Positions 25,201 to 34,703 of a stretch of DNA of 64,000 nucleotides are shown in pieces. The stretch comes from Massilia eurypsychrophila (GTDB taxonomy: Bacteria > Pseudomonadota > Gammaproteobacteria > Burkholderiales > Burkholderiaceae_D). Made by a program: the position numbers and the translations under genes. The stretch is from assembly GCF_002760655.1 (NCBI RefSeq), contig NZ_PDOC01000004.1, forward strand, positions 1-64,000, written 5' to 3'. The first letter of the stretch is position 1; each line of letters starts with the position of its first letter. The notes beneath the pieces were generated by a model. The model did not search any database and had not been told where the DNA came from. It saw nothing but the letters and a program-made list of their open reading frames with translations.

Positions 25201-26423
25201 ACGGCCAGCCGGTGCGCTTCGACGGCGTCAGCCTCGACATCACCAGCCACAAGATTGCCGAGCATGAACTGCGGCGCCTGGCCGACGAGCTGCGCGAAAA
25301 GAACCGCATGCAAAGCGAATTCCTGTCCACGCTGGCGCACGAACTGCGCAATCCGCTGGCGCCGATCCGCACTGGCCTAGACCTGATGCGGATGATGCCG
25401 GCGACGGCCTCCACCGGGATGGTGCAGGCGACAATGCGGCGCCAGATCGATCACATGGCCCACTTGCTCGAGGACCTGCTCGACATGGCGCGCTTGTCGG
25501 AGGGAAAAATCGTGCTGAAGCGCGAATCGGTGTCGCTCGAGCAAGTTGTCGGCGATGCCATCGAGATCAGCATGCCGCTGATCGATGCCGGCGGTCATAC
25601 CCTGGAGCGGCGCCTGCCCGCCGCGCTGACGCTGCACGTCGACCGCCACCGCCTTACGCAGGTGCTCAGCAACCTGGTCAACAATGCGGCCAAATATACG
25701 CCGCCGGGCGGGCGCATCGCGCTTGAGGCGCGGGTCCGCGCAAACAGCATCGCCATCTCGGTGACCGACAACGGCATCGGCATCGATGCCGCCATGCTGC
25801 CGGCAGTCTTCGATATGTACGCCCAGGCCCATCGCAGCCACAACATGTCGCGTGGTGGCCTCGGCGTCGGCCTGAACCTGGTCCGGCGGCTGGTCGAACT
25901 GCATGGCGGCACGGTCGAGGTGGCCAGCGGCGGCGCCGGCCAAGGCAGCCGCTTCACGGTCTGCCTGCCGCTCGACGAGGTGGCGCCAGCGGTGCCGTCG
26001 CCATCGGCTCCCGCGCCGGCAGCGACTGCGGCGACCGGCGCCGGCGCCTTGCGCGTGCTGGTGGTCGACGACAACGTCGACGCCGCGCAAATGCTGGGCG
26101 CCCTGCTCGAAATGCGCGGTCACGCGGTCACCCTGGCGCACGACGGCGCCGGCGCGCTGGCGGCGGCCGCGAGCGTGCACCCACAACTGGTGTTTCTCGA
26201 CATCGGTTTGCCCGACCAGAGCGGCCTCGACATCGCCCCGGCGCTGCGAACGATCGACGGCATGGCGAATGCCACGCTGGTGGCGCTGACCGGCTGGGGA
26301 ACCGAGCGCGACCGCGAGCGCACGCGGGCGGCCGGCTTCGACGCCCATCTCACCAAGCCGGCCGACCTGCCCAGCGTGGAACGGCTGCTGCGCGAGGTGG
26401 CACCGCCGCCGGGCTCTACCTAG
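22266..26423 (+). CDS. Hybrid sensor histidine kinase with two kinase cores and two receiver domains
   Basis: 1385 residues, cytoplasmic, no clear membrane helix. Order of domains: PAS-like (about 15-170), GAF-like (about 190-340), HisKA with H360 (SHEFRTPL) and HATPase, receiver 1 with D679 (LLVSDVMMPRLDG), PAS domains (about 755-1000; WTIDADGACTYFSQRWWDYT), a second HisKA with H1025 (AHELRNPL) and HATPase, and receiver 2 with D1312 (VFLDIGLPDQSG). All phospho-site residues are present. The output partner is unknown. I chose ATG 22266; an in-frame extension upstream is not convincing. Such fusions act as phosphorelay hubs; a separate Hpt protein or response regulator must exist elsewhere. 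Confidence 0.9.
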   Translation: MSQTPPHAPDTHDLSWLGGGGEMGALIRSMDWSRTPLGPLQDWPQSLRTSVSLCMSSTFPILVAWGPHDIQLYNDAYRPICGELHPRSMGAPFKEIWASALPVVGAAFDRAHKGEGAYIRDQRMFLDRHGYLEEAFMTFSFSPIRDESGDVGGIFHPITEATSAVLNARRSQCLRDLTAAIADSRSIGDVGRDLEAHYASMALDLPFVLLYQLEPHSGHLLLRGGAGLDAHPSLAPALTDLNDACWPFARAMDARAARQVDGLAARFAAARCGPYDNAPDAALVLPILVPGLQDLYGFVVAGVSAARALDADYRHFYELLGATINTAVGNVIAYEQEQRRAEELAQIDRAKTAFFSNVSHEFRTPLTLILGPLEDALADQTEPLGPAQQRRLELTRRNALRLLKLVNSLLDFSRIEAGRVQATYAPLDLARLTAELTGVFESAMKQGGLGYRIALQQLDRPVYVDRDMWEKIVFNLLSNAFKFTLQGSVTVTLAQHGELARLSVQDTGSGIAADELASVFERFHRIEGTPGRTYEGTGIGLALIEELVRLHGGTISVHSELGVGSRFDVDIPFGHAHLPAERLSQPDADAEPAGAGTTGAAFVEEALRWLPDDSPAAATGAASAPARALPRVLIADDNHDMRAYLKALLEPHAEVSVCADGEAAFALLQRQPVDLLVSDVMMPRLDGFGLIARIRADPALGALPVMLLSARAGEEAKVEGLQAGADDYMVKPFAATELLARVQRQLAMGRERRLQREALEMREHYFRSLVDLAPVMLWTIDADGACTYFSQRWWDYTGRSAARDLGLRWLRNVHPDDSERVSDLFHNALTMHAPFSFDYRLRRHDGAYRWFVASASPRSDDDGRSAGYVGTSVDIHARTMLKQRLDHVTRAADIGVWYADAPFHNYHLNEQLAAQMGLGHLRDATPAALRAAVSDADRARFGSALALAQHRGAAFDLEYRSAADQRWLRAIGWCDLGADGQPVRFDGVSLDITSHKIAEHELRRLADELREKNRMQSEFLSTLAHELRNPLAPIRTGLDLMRMMPATASTGMVQATMRRQIDHMAHLLEDLLDMARLSEGKIVLKRESVSLEQVVGDAIEISMPLIDAGGHTLERRLPAALTLHVDRHRLTQVLSNLVNNAAKYTPPGGRIALEARVRANSIAISVTDNGIGIDAAMLPAVFDMYAQAHRSHNMSRGGLGVGLNLVRRLVELHGGTVEVASGGAGQGSRFTVCLPLDEVAPAVPSPSAPAPAATAATGAGALRVLVVDDNVDAAQMLGALLEMRGHAVTLAHDGAGALAAAASVHPQLVFLDIGLPDQSGLDIAPALRTIDGMANATLVALTGWGTERDRERTRAAGFDAHLTKPADLPSVERLLREVAPPPGST

Positions 26424-26443
26424 ACGCGCAGGGGCAATGTTGA

Positions 26444-27658
26444 TCAGCCGCTGGCGGCCGCCGGCGCCGCCAGGCGCACGCTCCAGCCGCGCAGCCGCCA
26501 GCCGGCCCAGGCCGACAGCAGCGCGCCGAGCAGCAGCACCAGCCGGGTGTCGACCAGGGTCAGCACCGCGCCAGCCAGCGCCATCAGGATGTTGGCCAGG
26601 CAGAAGATGGTCGACAGCAGCCCCATCACCGCGCCCTGCCCGTAGCTGCCGAAGCGCTCGGCGCACCAGCCAGGCATGATGGCGTTGTAAAACGCATTCG
26701 GGATGCCAAACAGGATGATCGCCCCCATGCCAATCCAGAAGTTGCCGGCGGCGACCAGCGCCACCGCGCCGGCCACGCCGAACGCGTACCAGGCGGCGCG
26801 CCGCAGCGGCGCCACGCTGGCCGGGCCGCCGGCGAACACGAGCGAGGTAACGGTCATCAACGCGCACAGCCCGGCCGTGGTCCAGGCAATGCCGCGCGCG
26901 TCATAGCCGGCAACCTCCACCAGCCACAAGGGATAGAACTCGTAGAACGCCGTCACGCCGCAGGTATAGGCCAGCTGCACGATGAACAGCACGCGCATCT
27001 CCGGGTAACGCAGCAGGTCGAACGAATGCTGGTTGCGGGCAACGTGCCACCACGACGTCGTCGCCGTCGACGGCGCCTCGCGCGGCAGCACCGCCGCCAC
27101 CAGCAGGGCCATCAGCGACAGCATGCCCACCGCCACCCAGAACGGCACCGTGATGCCCCAGCCGACAGTGACGCCGGCCATCAGCGGTCCTGCCAGCCAG
27201 CCCATGTAGAAGGCGCCGTTCAGCCATGAAAAGGCGCGGATGCGCAGATCGCCTTCGAGCTTGTCGGCCAGCAGCGCGCGCGCCACCGAGCCGTTGCCCT
27301 GGAACAGGCCGGTGCCGAAGCGCGCCACCAGGAACAGCGGATACGACTCGGCCAGCAGCGCCAGTGCGGCGAGCGCGTGGCCGGCGGCGCCGCCGAGGGC
27401 GGTGATGAGCAGCACCGGGCGGCGGCCGTAGCGGTCCGACAAGGGACCGAGCAAGGCCGAACCGAGCATCATGCCGAGTGGATTGATCGCCAGCGCAATA
27501 CCCAGCAGCAGCTTGGGCGGCAGGGCGAGAAAGTTGTTCAGGTCGGTGGCAGTGCCGGCGGCAAACAGCGGCGCCAGGATCGGATATGGCAACGAGGCGC
27601 CGATGGTCGAGAACAATGCCAGCAGGCAGGCCGCGGCAATCAGGAGAACGGAAGTCAT
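26444..27658 (-). CDS. MFS transporter (DHA1-like drug/metabolite efflux type)
   Basis: 404-residue membrane protein with about twelve hydrophobic helices. The loop between helices 2 and 3 reads GPLSDRYGRRPVLL, the classical MFS motif A, and the protein splits into two six-helix halves around residue 200. The substrate cannot be predicted; TetA/Bcr-like efflux is the nearest general class. It converges with the hybrid kinase gene (20-base gap between stops). Upstream lies a terminator at 27782-27816 for the next minus-strand genes, so it has its own promoter. Confidence 0.88.
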   Translation of the reverse strand: MTSVLLIAAACLLALFSTIGASLPYPILAPLFAAGTATDLNNFLALPPKLLLGIALAINPLGMMLGSALLGPLSDRYGRRPVLLITALGGAAGHALAALALLAESYPLFLVARFGTGLFQGNGSVARALLADKLEGDLRIRAFSWLNGAFYMGWLAGPLMAGVTVGWGITVPFWVAVGMLSLMALLVAAVLPREAPSTATTSWWHVARNQHSFDLLRYPEMRVLFIVQLAYTCGVTAFYEFYPLWLVEVAGYDARGIAWTTAGLCALMTVTSLVFAGGPASVAPLRRAAWYAFGVAGAVALVAAGNFWIGMGAIILFGIPNAFYNAIMPGWCAERFGSYGQGAVMGLLSTIFCLANILMALAGAVLTLVDTRLVLLLGALLSAWAGWRLRGWSVRLAAPAAASG

Positions 27659-27781
27659 GCGGCGAATATACGGAAGGGCGCGCGTGGCGTATACGAAAGA
27701 ATCGCGCTCGCCTGCCCGGCAGAACGTTCCGGCGACGCAAATTGCCGCGCAGCGAGCTGCTGCGGGCGGTTCGATGGCAAG

Positions 27782-27816
27782 AAAAAACCCCGGCGGCGCA
27801 GGCGGCCTGCCGGGGT
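27782..27816 (-). terminator. Intrinsic terminator after the TonB-C-like genes
   Basis: On the minus strand, an ACCCCGGC/GCCGGGGT stem ends in six T (27787-27782). It begins 14 bases after the stop at 27831. Confidence 0.85.
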
Positions 27817-27830
27817 CGTATGTCTACCGC

Positions 27831-28181
27831 CTAATCGAGCTTCCAGGCATAGTCGACCTTGGCCCAGGTCTGCGCCGGCGAGCCGTCCTTGGTGCCCGGC
27901 TTGAACTTGCAGGCGCTGATCGATTTCATCGCCGCCTTGTCGAGGTTCTTGAAGCCGCTGGTCTTGTCCAGTTTCGACTCCGTCACCGAACCGTCCGACG
28001 CCACCAGGAACGACATCGACACGGTGCCCTGCTCCTCGTTCATCAGCGACGCTTTTGGATACTCGGCCTTGCAGGTCTTCGGATCGAAGACCGCCGACAC
28101 TTCAGCGGCCACTACAGCGACGGTCATACTGGACATCAGCACGGCAGCGAGGATACTCAGATAACGCGAATTTGTAGACAT
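27831..28181 (-). CDS. Secreted TonB C-terminal-domain protein, copy A
   Basis: 116 residues: an N-terminal signal peptide (through about VVAAEV) followed by a TonB_C-like fold, CKAEYPKASLMNEEQGTV...FLVASDGSV and a conserved tail SACKFKPGTKDGSPAQTW. Real TonB has an inner-membrane anchor and a Pro-rich spacer; both are absent, so this is a periplasmic stand-alone TonB-C domain. Two cysteines (CKAE and ACKF) could form a disulfide. It is a close paralogue of the gene at 28215-28556, 33 bases upstream. Function unknown. Confidence 0.75.
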   Translation of the reverse strand: MSTNSRYLSILAAVLMSSMTVAVVAAEVSAVFDPKTCKAEYPKASLMNEEQGTVSMSFLVASDGSVTESKLDKTSGFKNLDKAAMKSISACKFKPGTKDGSPAQTWAKVDYAWKLD

Positions 28182-28214
28182 ACCATTTCCCCAAAAAGTT
28201 GAAACGCTAAACGA

Positions 28215-28556
28215 TTACAGCTTCCAGACGTAGTCGACCTTGGCCCAGGTCTGCGCCGGGGCGCCGTCCTTGGTACCCGGTTTGAATTTGCAGGCGCTCA
28301 GGCCCTTGACGGCGGCCTTGTCGAGGTTCTTGTGGCCGCTGGTCCTTTCGATCTTCGAATCGACCACGGTGCCGTCGGTCGACACCAGGAACGCCACTTG
28401 CACGTTGCCTTCTTCTTCGTTCATCAACGACGCTTTTGGATACTCGGCCTTGCAGGTCTTGGAGTCGAAGGTAGCGGCGACGTCTGCCGCGAAGGCGCTG
28501 CCAGCTGCTGCCGACAACAACATTGCTGCGATGAGACTGATTGAGCACTTGTTCAT
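28215..28556 (-). CDS. Secreted TonB C-terminal-domain protein, copy B
   Basis: 113 residues from the ATG at 28556, with signal peptide MNKCSISLIAAMLLSAAAGS and cleavage near AFA-AD. The mature part shares DSKTCKAEYPKASLMNEEEG and SACKFKPGTKDGAPAQTW with copy A almost residue for residue, so the pair arose by recent tandem duplication. An ATG 33 bases upstream would add 11 residues but destroys the signal peptide logic. Probably transcribed with copy A. No anchor or Pro-rich linker. Role unknown; the TonB-C fold suggests binding to peptide TonB boxes or a structural partner. Confidence 0.75.
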   Translation of the reverse strand: MNKCSISLIAAMLLSAAAGSAFAADVAATFDSKTCKAEYPKASLMNEEEGNVQVAFLVSTDGTVVDSKIERTSGHKNLDKAAVKGLSACKFKPGTKDGAPAQTWAKVDYVWKL

Positions 28557-28605
28557 GATGCGATTTCCATTTCTTGTTAATAAATTCAAAAGGTGACGGT
28601 GTGAC

Positions 28606-30375
28606 TTAAAACTCTTCCCATTCGTCGGCCGAGGCGGCGACGGCCTTCTTCGGCTTCGGTGCCGACGGCGCCGGCGAAGGAGCCGCTGACGGCGCCGGCT
28701 TTTTCAGCGCCGGACGGGTGCTGCGCAGTTGCGCCGGCCTGGCGGCGGCGGCCCTGACGGCGCTTGGCGCGGCCACAGCGGCCGGCTGCACCGCCTGATG
28801 CGTTTCCTCGCCTTCGACCAGCTTGAAGATGCTCACCACATGGGCCAGCTCGCTGGCCTGGTCCTGCAGGCTTTGCGCGGCGGCCGCGGCCTCTTCCACC
28901 AGTGCCGCGTTCTGCTGCGTCATGCTGTCCATCTCGATGATCGACAGATTGACCTGTTCGATGCCGGCGCTTTGCTCCTGGCTGGCGTTGGCGATCTCGC
29001 TCATGATGTCGGTGACGCGCTTGACGCTGGCGACCACTTCGTCCATCGTCACACCGGCCTGGCCGACCAGCTTGCTGCCGCGCTCGACCTTCTCGACCGA
29101 GTCGCCAATCAGGGTCTTGATTTCTTTTGCCGCTGCCGCGCTGCGCTGCGCCAGGTTGCGCACTTCCGACGCCACCACGGCAAAACCGCGGCCCTGTTCA
29201 CCGGCACGCGCTGCCTCGACGGCCGCGTTCAGCGCCAGGATGTTGGTCTGGAAGGCGATGCCATCGATCACGCCGATGATGTCGACAATCTTGTTGGCCG
29301 ATGCATTGATCGAACCCATCGTGTCGACCACTTGCGACACCACTTCGCCGCCTTTGCGGGCGACGTCCGACGCGGTCGCGGCCAGCAGGTTCGCTTCGCG
29401 TGCGTTGTCGGCGTTCTGCTTGACGGTCGAGGTCAGTACTTCCATCGCCGAGGCGGTCTTTTCCAGCGAGCTGGCTTGCATTTCGGTACGTGACGACAGG
29501 TCGATATTACCGGCTGCAATTTCACGCGATGCCGTGCCGATCGTTTCGGTGCCGACGCGCACCTGGCCGACGATGTTGACCAGGCTGTTACGCATTTCCT
29601 TCATCTCGACCAGCAGCGAACCCTTGTCCGAATCGGCGGTGTGAATGGCGATCGACAGGTCGCCGTGGGCGATGCTGCCGGCAATCTTGGCCGTGTAGTC
29701 CGGCTCGCCGCCAAGCTGCTTGAGCAAGCCGCGGGTAATCAGCACCGCTGCCAGGACGCCCATGCCGACTGCGAGCAGGCCCATCACCAGCATGAAGTTG
29801 CGCGCATTCTTGAACGCATCTTCGGCGTCGAGCTGCGACTGGGTATTGAGCTTGTCTTCCAGCGCGGCCAGCTGTTCCAGCGCTTCCATCCATTTTTTCT
29901 GCGCCGGACGGATTTCCTTGATCATCACGCGGGTCGCTTCTTCGGCCTTGCTGGCCAGCCACAGCTCGGACGCCTTGGCAATTGCCGGCATCGCTACCGC
30001 TTCGTGTTCCTTGACCTGGACCAGCAGCGCCTTTTCCTGCGGCGACGATTCAGCCGCGAACTTGTCGGTGAGCTTCTTTTCGATTTCGTCGTACTTGGCC
30101 GTCTGCGCCTTGATGCGGTTCATGTCCGTTTCCATCTCGTCCGGGCTCGACATCATGGTCAGGATGCGCAGCGAGTTGATGCGGTCGCTGACGTTGCCGC
30201 GCATGTCGATGACGAGGCGCGTGACGACGTTGTTGACGCCCACGACGTGGTCAAGACGGTCCTGGATCTGCGCCATGCGCACGATACCGATGACGGTGAC
30301 GGCAACAAGGAAGAACAGGACCAGAGCGAATCCGAGGCCCAGGCGCGTTCCCACTTTCATGTTCGATAAATTCAT
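28606..30375 (-). CDS. Methyl-accepting chemotaxis protein
   Basis: 589-residue chemoreceptor. An N-terminal membrane helix (about 12-34), a periplasmic four-helix-bundle sensor (about 35-190), a second membrane helix (about 193-212), a HAMP region and then a cytoplasmic signalling domain with the hairpin tip [20 protein letters not shown], the part that binds CheA and CheW. The last five residues are EWEEF, matching the xWxxF tether for the methylation enzymes. A Pro/Ala-rich linker precedes it. The ligand is unknown. Upstream region 30376-30720 has no gene. Confidence 0.95.
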   Translation of the reverse strand: MNLSNMKVGTRLGLGFALVLFFLVAVTVIGIVRMAQIQDRLDHVVGVNNVVTRLVIDMRGNVSDRINSLRILTMMSSPDEMETDMNRIKAQTAKYDEIEKKLTDKFAAESSPQEKALLVQVKEHEAVAMPAIAKASELWLASKAEEATRVMIKEIRPAQKKWMEALEQLAALEDKLNTQSQLDAEDAFKNARNFMLVMGLLAVGMGVLAAVLITRGLLKQLGGEPDYTAKIAGSIAHGDLSIAIHTADSDKGSLLVEMKEMRNSLVNIVGQVRVGTETIGTASREIAAGNIDLSSRTEMQASSLEKTASAMEVLTSTVKQNADNAREANLLAATASDVARKGGEVVSQVVDTMGSINASANKIVDIIGVIDGIAFQTNILALNAAVEAARAGEQGRGFAVVASEVRNLAQRSAAAAKEIKTLIGDSVEKVERGSKLVGQAGVTMDEVVASVKRVTDIMSEIANASQEQSAGIEQVNLSIIEMDSMTQQNAALVEEAAAAAQSLQDQASELAHVVSIFKLVEGEETHQAVQPAAVAAPSAVRAAAARPAQLRSTRPALKKPAPSAAPSPAPSAPKPKKAVAASADEWEEF

Positions 30376-30720
30376 TGCGTGGTCTTTTTATTAATAAAAA
30401 CGATTAGTCGATTCGCCTGTGCCACCGGCATCCGTCATCCCATTGCCTTCGCGCCGATTGAACGCGGAGGGCAAGTATTGCTGTCAGGATAGAACAAAAA
30501 TGACTGCGGATGCAAAATTATGAAGCCCAGAAGCAATTGTTTCGCTGGAACAACAGTTTAGGGATGAAAACTGCCGAAAATCGATGCCGAGCAGCAATTA
30601 TAGAGCGTATATTTGCCTTGCAGCAAGAAAATTGCGGACTGTCTAGGAGTGTGTTGTTTCTATGCGGCAATTTAACGCGCAAATGTGGCGGGCTTGTCTA
30701 TACCGCCTGCGAGAGACCAG
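30376..30720. other. Intergenic region upstream of the chemoreceptor
   Basis: No supported gene. A/T-rich runs near 30380-30400 (TTTTTATTAATAAAAACG) lie where the chemoreceptor promoter would be expected. Confidence 0.4.
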
Positions 30721-30818
30721 CAGGGGTTTGACCCGCTTCCTTTGGATCAGACCCTGGATTTTCGGGCGTTAACTGATCCGGGGTCTGACCCCAGAAGAAA
30801 AATCGGGTCAGACCCCTG
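30721..30818. repeat. GGGTCAGACCC-type inverted repeat pair
   Basis: CAGGGGTTTGACCC (30721-30734) and GGGTCAGACCCCTG (30805-30818) are inverted arms. An inner GGGGTCTGACCCC (30780-30792) is itself a palindrome. It belongs to a repeat type seen at four other places in this window. Confidence 0.75.
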
Positions 30819-30867
30819 CTGCGGCGGCCCGCTGCTGGGACACCGCATGGTGCACGGCAACAACCAG

Positions 30868-31902
<1,035 letters not shown>

Positions 31903-32172
31903 ACTTAACTTTCATTTTATTCACGATTGCCAATATGTATGCAGAGCAATCATCCAACACGTGGCACATTTTACCGTTGATCGAATCGGGGCGTATAGGA
32001 TGGCTCGACAAGCAACTCGTTTGCCGAGGTCGAGGTGCAACTGCTCGCAGATTCAGTGCGCGATTAAGCATCCTGAGAACAAAATACATTCTTTAAATGG
32101 GAAATAAAGCGGTCATAAATAGTTCCTATACTCCGGCGTGGACAACGGTCCTCTTTCCATCAGGAGTAATAC

Positions 32173-34677
32173 ATGAGCAAGAAAAGAACGACACTCGGCA
32201 TGGGTTGCGCGATCGGCGCACTGTGCGCGCTGACAGCGCCCACGTTCGCCCAGGTAACATCGCAAGAGACGCCCCTTGCAGGCCAACCTGCCGACGCAGC
32301 CGATTCCCAGGTCGTGGTGGTCACCGGCTCGGCTCGTCCGCAACGGCGCTTCGACGTTTCCTATGCGGTGAACGCGCTGTCGCAAACGGACGTGCAAAAG
32401 CTTGCCCCCCAAAACATGGCGGACCTGCTGGGCAAATTGCCGGGTATCCAGGTCGAAGCGACCGGCGGCGAAGTGCAGAACGTGACGCGAGTGCGCGGCA
32501 TTCCCACCGACGACGGCTACGCCTTGTTCCAGCAAGATGGCCTGCCACTGATGACGGAGATCAACGGCTATTTCTTCCGGGGCGACAGCATGAACCGCTA
32601 CGACCTGATGACGAAGACGCTTGAAGTGGTGCGCGGCGGTCCCGCCCCGATCTACGCAAGCCAGGCCGCCGCCATCGTCAACAGCACGACGGTCGCTGGT
32701 ACAAACAAAACCCGTGGCAAGGCCCAGGTGAGCATCGGCACCACGGGGCTCAAGCGCCTCGATGCCTACCAGGCCGGCCCGATCGACGATCGCACCTTTT
32801 ATGCCATTGGCGGCTTCATTCGCCAGGATGACGGCCATCGCGACAACGGCTTTCCCAACGATCGCGGCGGGCAGATCCGGGCGAACATCAAGCACGTCAC
32901 TGACGCGGGCACATGGAAGCTGAGCGCCAATCTCCTCAACGACCATAACGTCTTCTATCTGCCGATCCCTGTGGCCGATCCACGCAATCCCGCCGTTTCC
33001 CTCGATCCGTACATCGATTATTTCAAGGGTACGATGAACTCGCCATCGCTGCGCAACGTCCGCCAGAAAAGCCTCGATGGCGCCGGCGTGCTGCAGACCG
33101 ACCAGCGCGACCTGGCCAATGGCCGCCATCTCAAGTTCGGCAATATCGGCCTGCAATACGAGGGCAATATGGGCGAGTGGCAGGTATCTGCCAAGGCCGG
33201 TCTCACCAAGGGCAAGCTCGACTTCGACGCCTTCTATTCGACGTCGAACCCGGCCGACCCGACGACCTTCGCAAACGGCTTCCTTGCCGCCTCCAGAGCC
33301 GCATTCGGCCCGGTCGAGCGCCTCGGCTATGCACTGTCGGGCACCAATGGCGCCCAGGCCTACAATCCCGCGTCCGCCTCCGGCCTCATCATGCAGGGAC
33401 AGTTCCGGACCCTCACGTCGAAATTCTATTCGAACCAGGCGGACGTCAACTTCACGCGCAACTTCCAGACTGGCTTTGGCAACCACGACGTGAAAGCAGG
33501 CTTTTACGCCAGCACGTATGGCGCCACGAGCAGGTCGTTGTATAACGACATGCTGATCGAGGTTAACGGCCAGCCGCGCACGCTCGACCTCATCGCCTAT
33601 TCGGCAACTGGCGCCGTGCTCGGTTCCGTCACCGACAAAGGCGTGCTGCGCTACACGACGACGCTCAATGAAGGCGACGTCGACGCCAGGATGGGCGCGC
33701 TGTACCTGAACGACACCTGGGAAGTCTCCGACCGCCTGCGCGTCGATGCGGGCCTGCGCACCGAGCGATATCATTACGACGGCTACGCCTTGCTGACGAA
33801 CCAGGTGAACCTGGGCGACCCGGCGACGTTGGCCGATAATACGACGCGTGCCTTCACTGGCGAGCGCCAGGCGCACGTCATCAAGCCGAAAACCACCAAC
33901 TGGACGGTGGGCGCGAACTACGATTTTTCCACCACGATCGGCGGCTACGTCCGCGTCTCCCACCTCGAAGTGCCGCCGACGATGCAGGTGGCGTCGTCGG
34001 TCTCGCCGCTCGTGCTGACGACGAAGGCCGACCAGTACGAAGTTGGCTTGAAGACGACGTTCGGCCGCTCCTACCTGTACATCACCGGCTTCTATGCGCA
34101 GTTCGATCCGTTGAACACTTCCTTCGTTGCGTTCAACCCGATTACCGGTCGCAATGACCAGACCGTGCCGTTCTTCGGCAAGGCCGTTATTCGCGGCGCC
34201 GAGATCGATGGCGCCTGGCACCTGACGAAACGCTTCGTCGTCAGCGCATCGCTGACGCTACAAGATCCCCAGTACCGGAACTTCGTGAGCGCGACGGGCG
34301 CCGATCCGTCGAAAGTGGTTGGCAACCAGATCGTGCGCGAACCGAAAGTGTTCGGCAATGTCCGTCCGAGCTACAGCTTTAACGTGGGCGACGACCTGGT
34401 CGACGTGTTCGGCAGCTATTCCCACACCGGCAAGCGCTACGTCGATTTGTTCAATACTACCGCCCTGCCTTCGTATCACTCCATCGGCGCAGGCGTCACG
34501 GTGACCCGTGGCGACTGGCAGCTTCAGCTCACGGGCGACAACCTGACGAACGCGAAAGGCCTCACCGAGGGCAACCCACGTACCGACACGCTATCGGGCC
34601 AGGGCAACAACGCGGCAATCTATGGCCGTCCAGTATTCGGGCGCAGCGCACGCCTGGTCGTGAGCAGGGCATGGTAA
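32173..34677 (+). CDS. TonB-dependent outer-membrane receptor
   Basis: 834 residues. A signal peptide ends near PTFAQ. The plug domain starts near VVVVTGSARPQRRF (the TonB-box region) and includes QNMADLLGKLPGIQVE, RVRGIPTDD and LEVVRGGPAPIYAS. A beta-barrel follows and ends with aromatic-terminated strands (VFGRSARLVVSRAW), as required for outer-membrane insertion. The ligand is unknown; the plug resembles ferric siderophore receptors. The ATG at 32173 follows AGGAG. The downstream YdcF-like gene is almost contiguous. Confidence 0.92.
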   Translation: MSKKRTTLGMGCAIGALCALTAPTFAQVTSQETPLAGQPADAADSQVVVVTGSARPQRRFDVSYAVNALSQTDVQKLAPQNMADLLGKLPGIQVEATGGEVQNVTRVRGIPTDDGYALFQQDGLPLMTEINGYFFRGDSMNRYDLMTKTLEVVRGGPAPIYASQAAAIVNSTTVAGTNKTRGKAQVSIGTTGLKRLDAYQAGPIDDRTFYAIGGFIRQDDGHRDNGFPNDRGGQIRANIKHVTDAGTWKLSANLLNDHNVFYLPIPVADPRNPAVSLDPYIDYFKGTMNSPSLRNVRQKSLDGAGVLQTDQRDLANGRHLKFGNIGLQYEGNMGEWQVSAKAGLTKGKLDFDAFYSTSNPADPTTFANGFLAASRAAFGPVERLGYALSGTNGAQAYNPASASGLIMQGQFRTLTSKFYSNQADVNFTRNFQTGFGNHDVKAGFYASTYGATSRSLYNDMLIEVNGQPRTLDLIAYSATGAVLGSVTDKGVLRYTTTLNEGDVDARMGALYLNDTWEVSDRLRVDAGLRTERYHYDGYALLTNQVNLGDPATLADNTTRAFTGERQAHVIKPKTTNWTVGANYDFSTTIGGYVRVSHLEVPPTMQVASSVSPLVLTTKADQYEVGLKTTFGRSYLYITGFYAQFDPLNTSFVAFNPITGRNDQTVPFFGKAVIRGAEIDGAWHLTKRFVVSASLTLQDPQYRNFVSATGADPSKVVGNQIVREPKVFGNVRPSYSFNVGDDLVDVFGSYSHTGKRYVDLFNTTALPSYHSIGAGVTVTRGDWQLQLTGDNLTNAKGLTEGNPRTDTLSGQGNNAAIYGRPVFGRSARLVVSRAW

Positions 34678-34703
34678 CGAATCTTAAAACCCACACTTCA
34701 ACC

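Noticed and set aside
27831-28556. Possible toxin-antitoxin pair
   Set aside because: The two small genes are paralogues of each other with signal peptides and the same TonB-C fold; this is a duplication, not a toxin and antitoxin.
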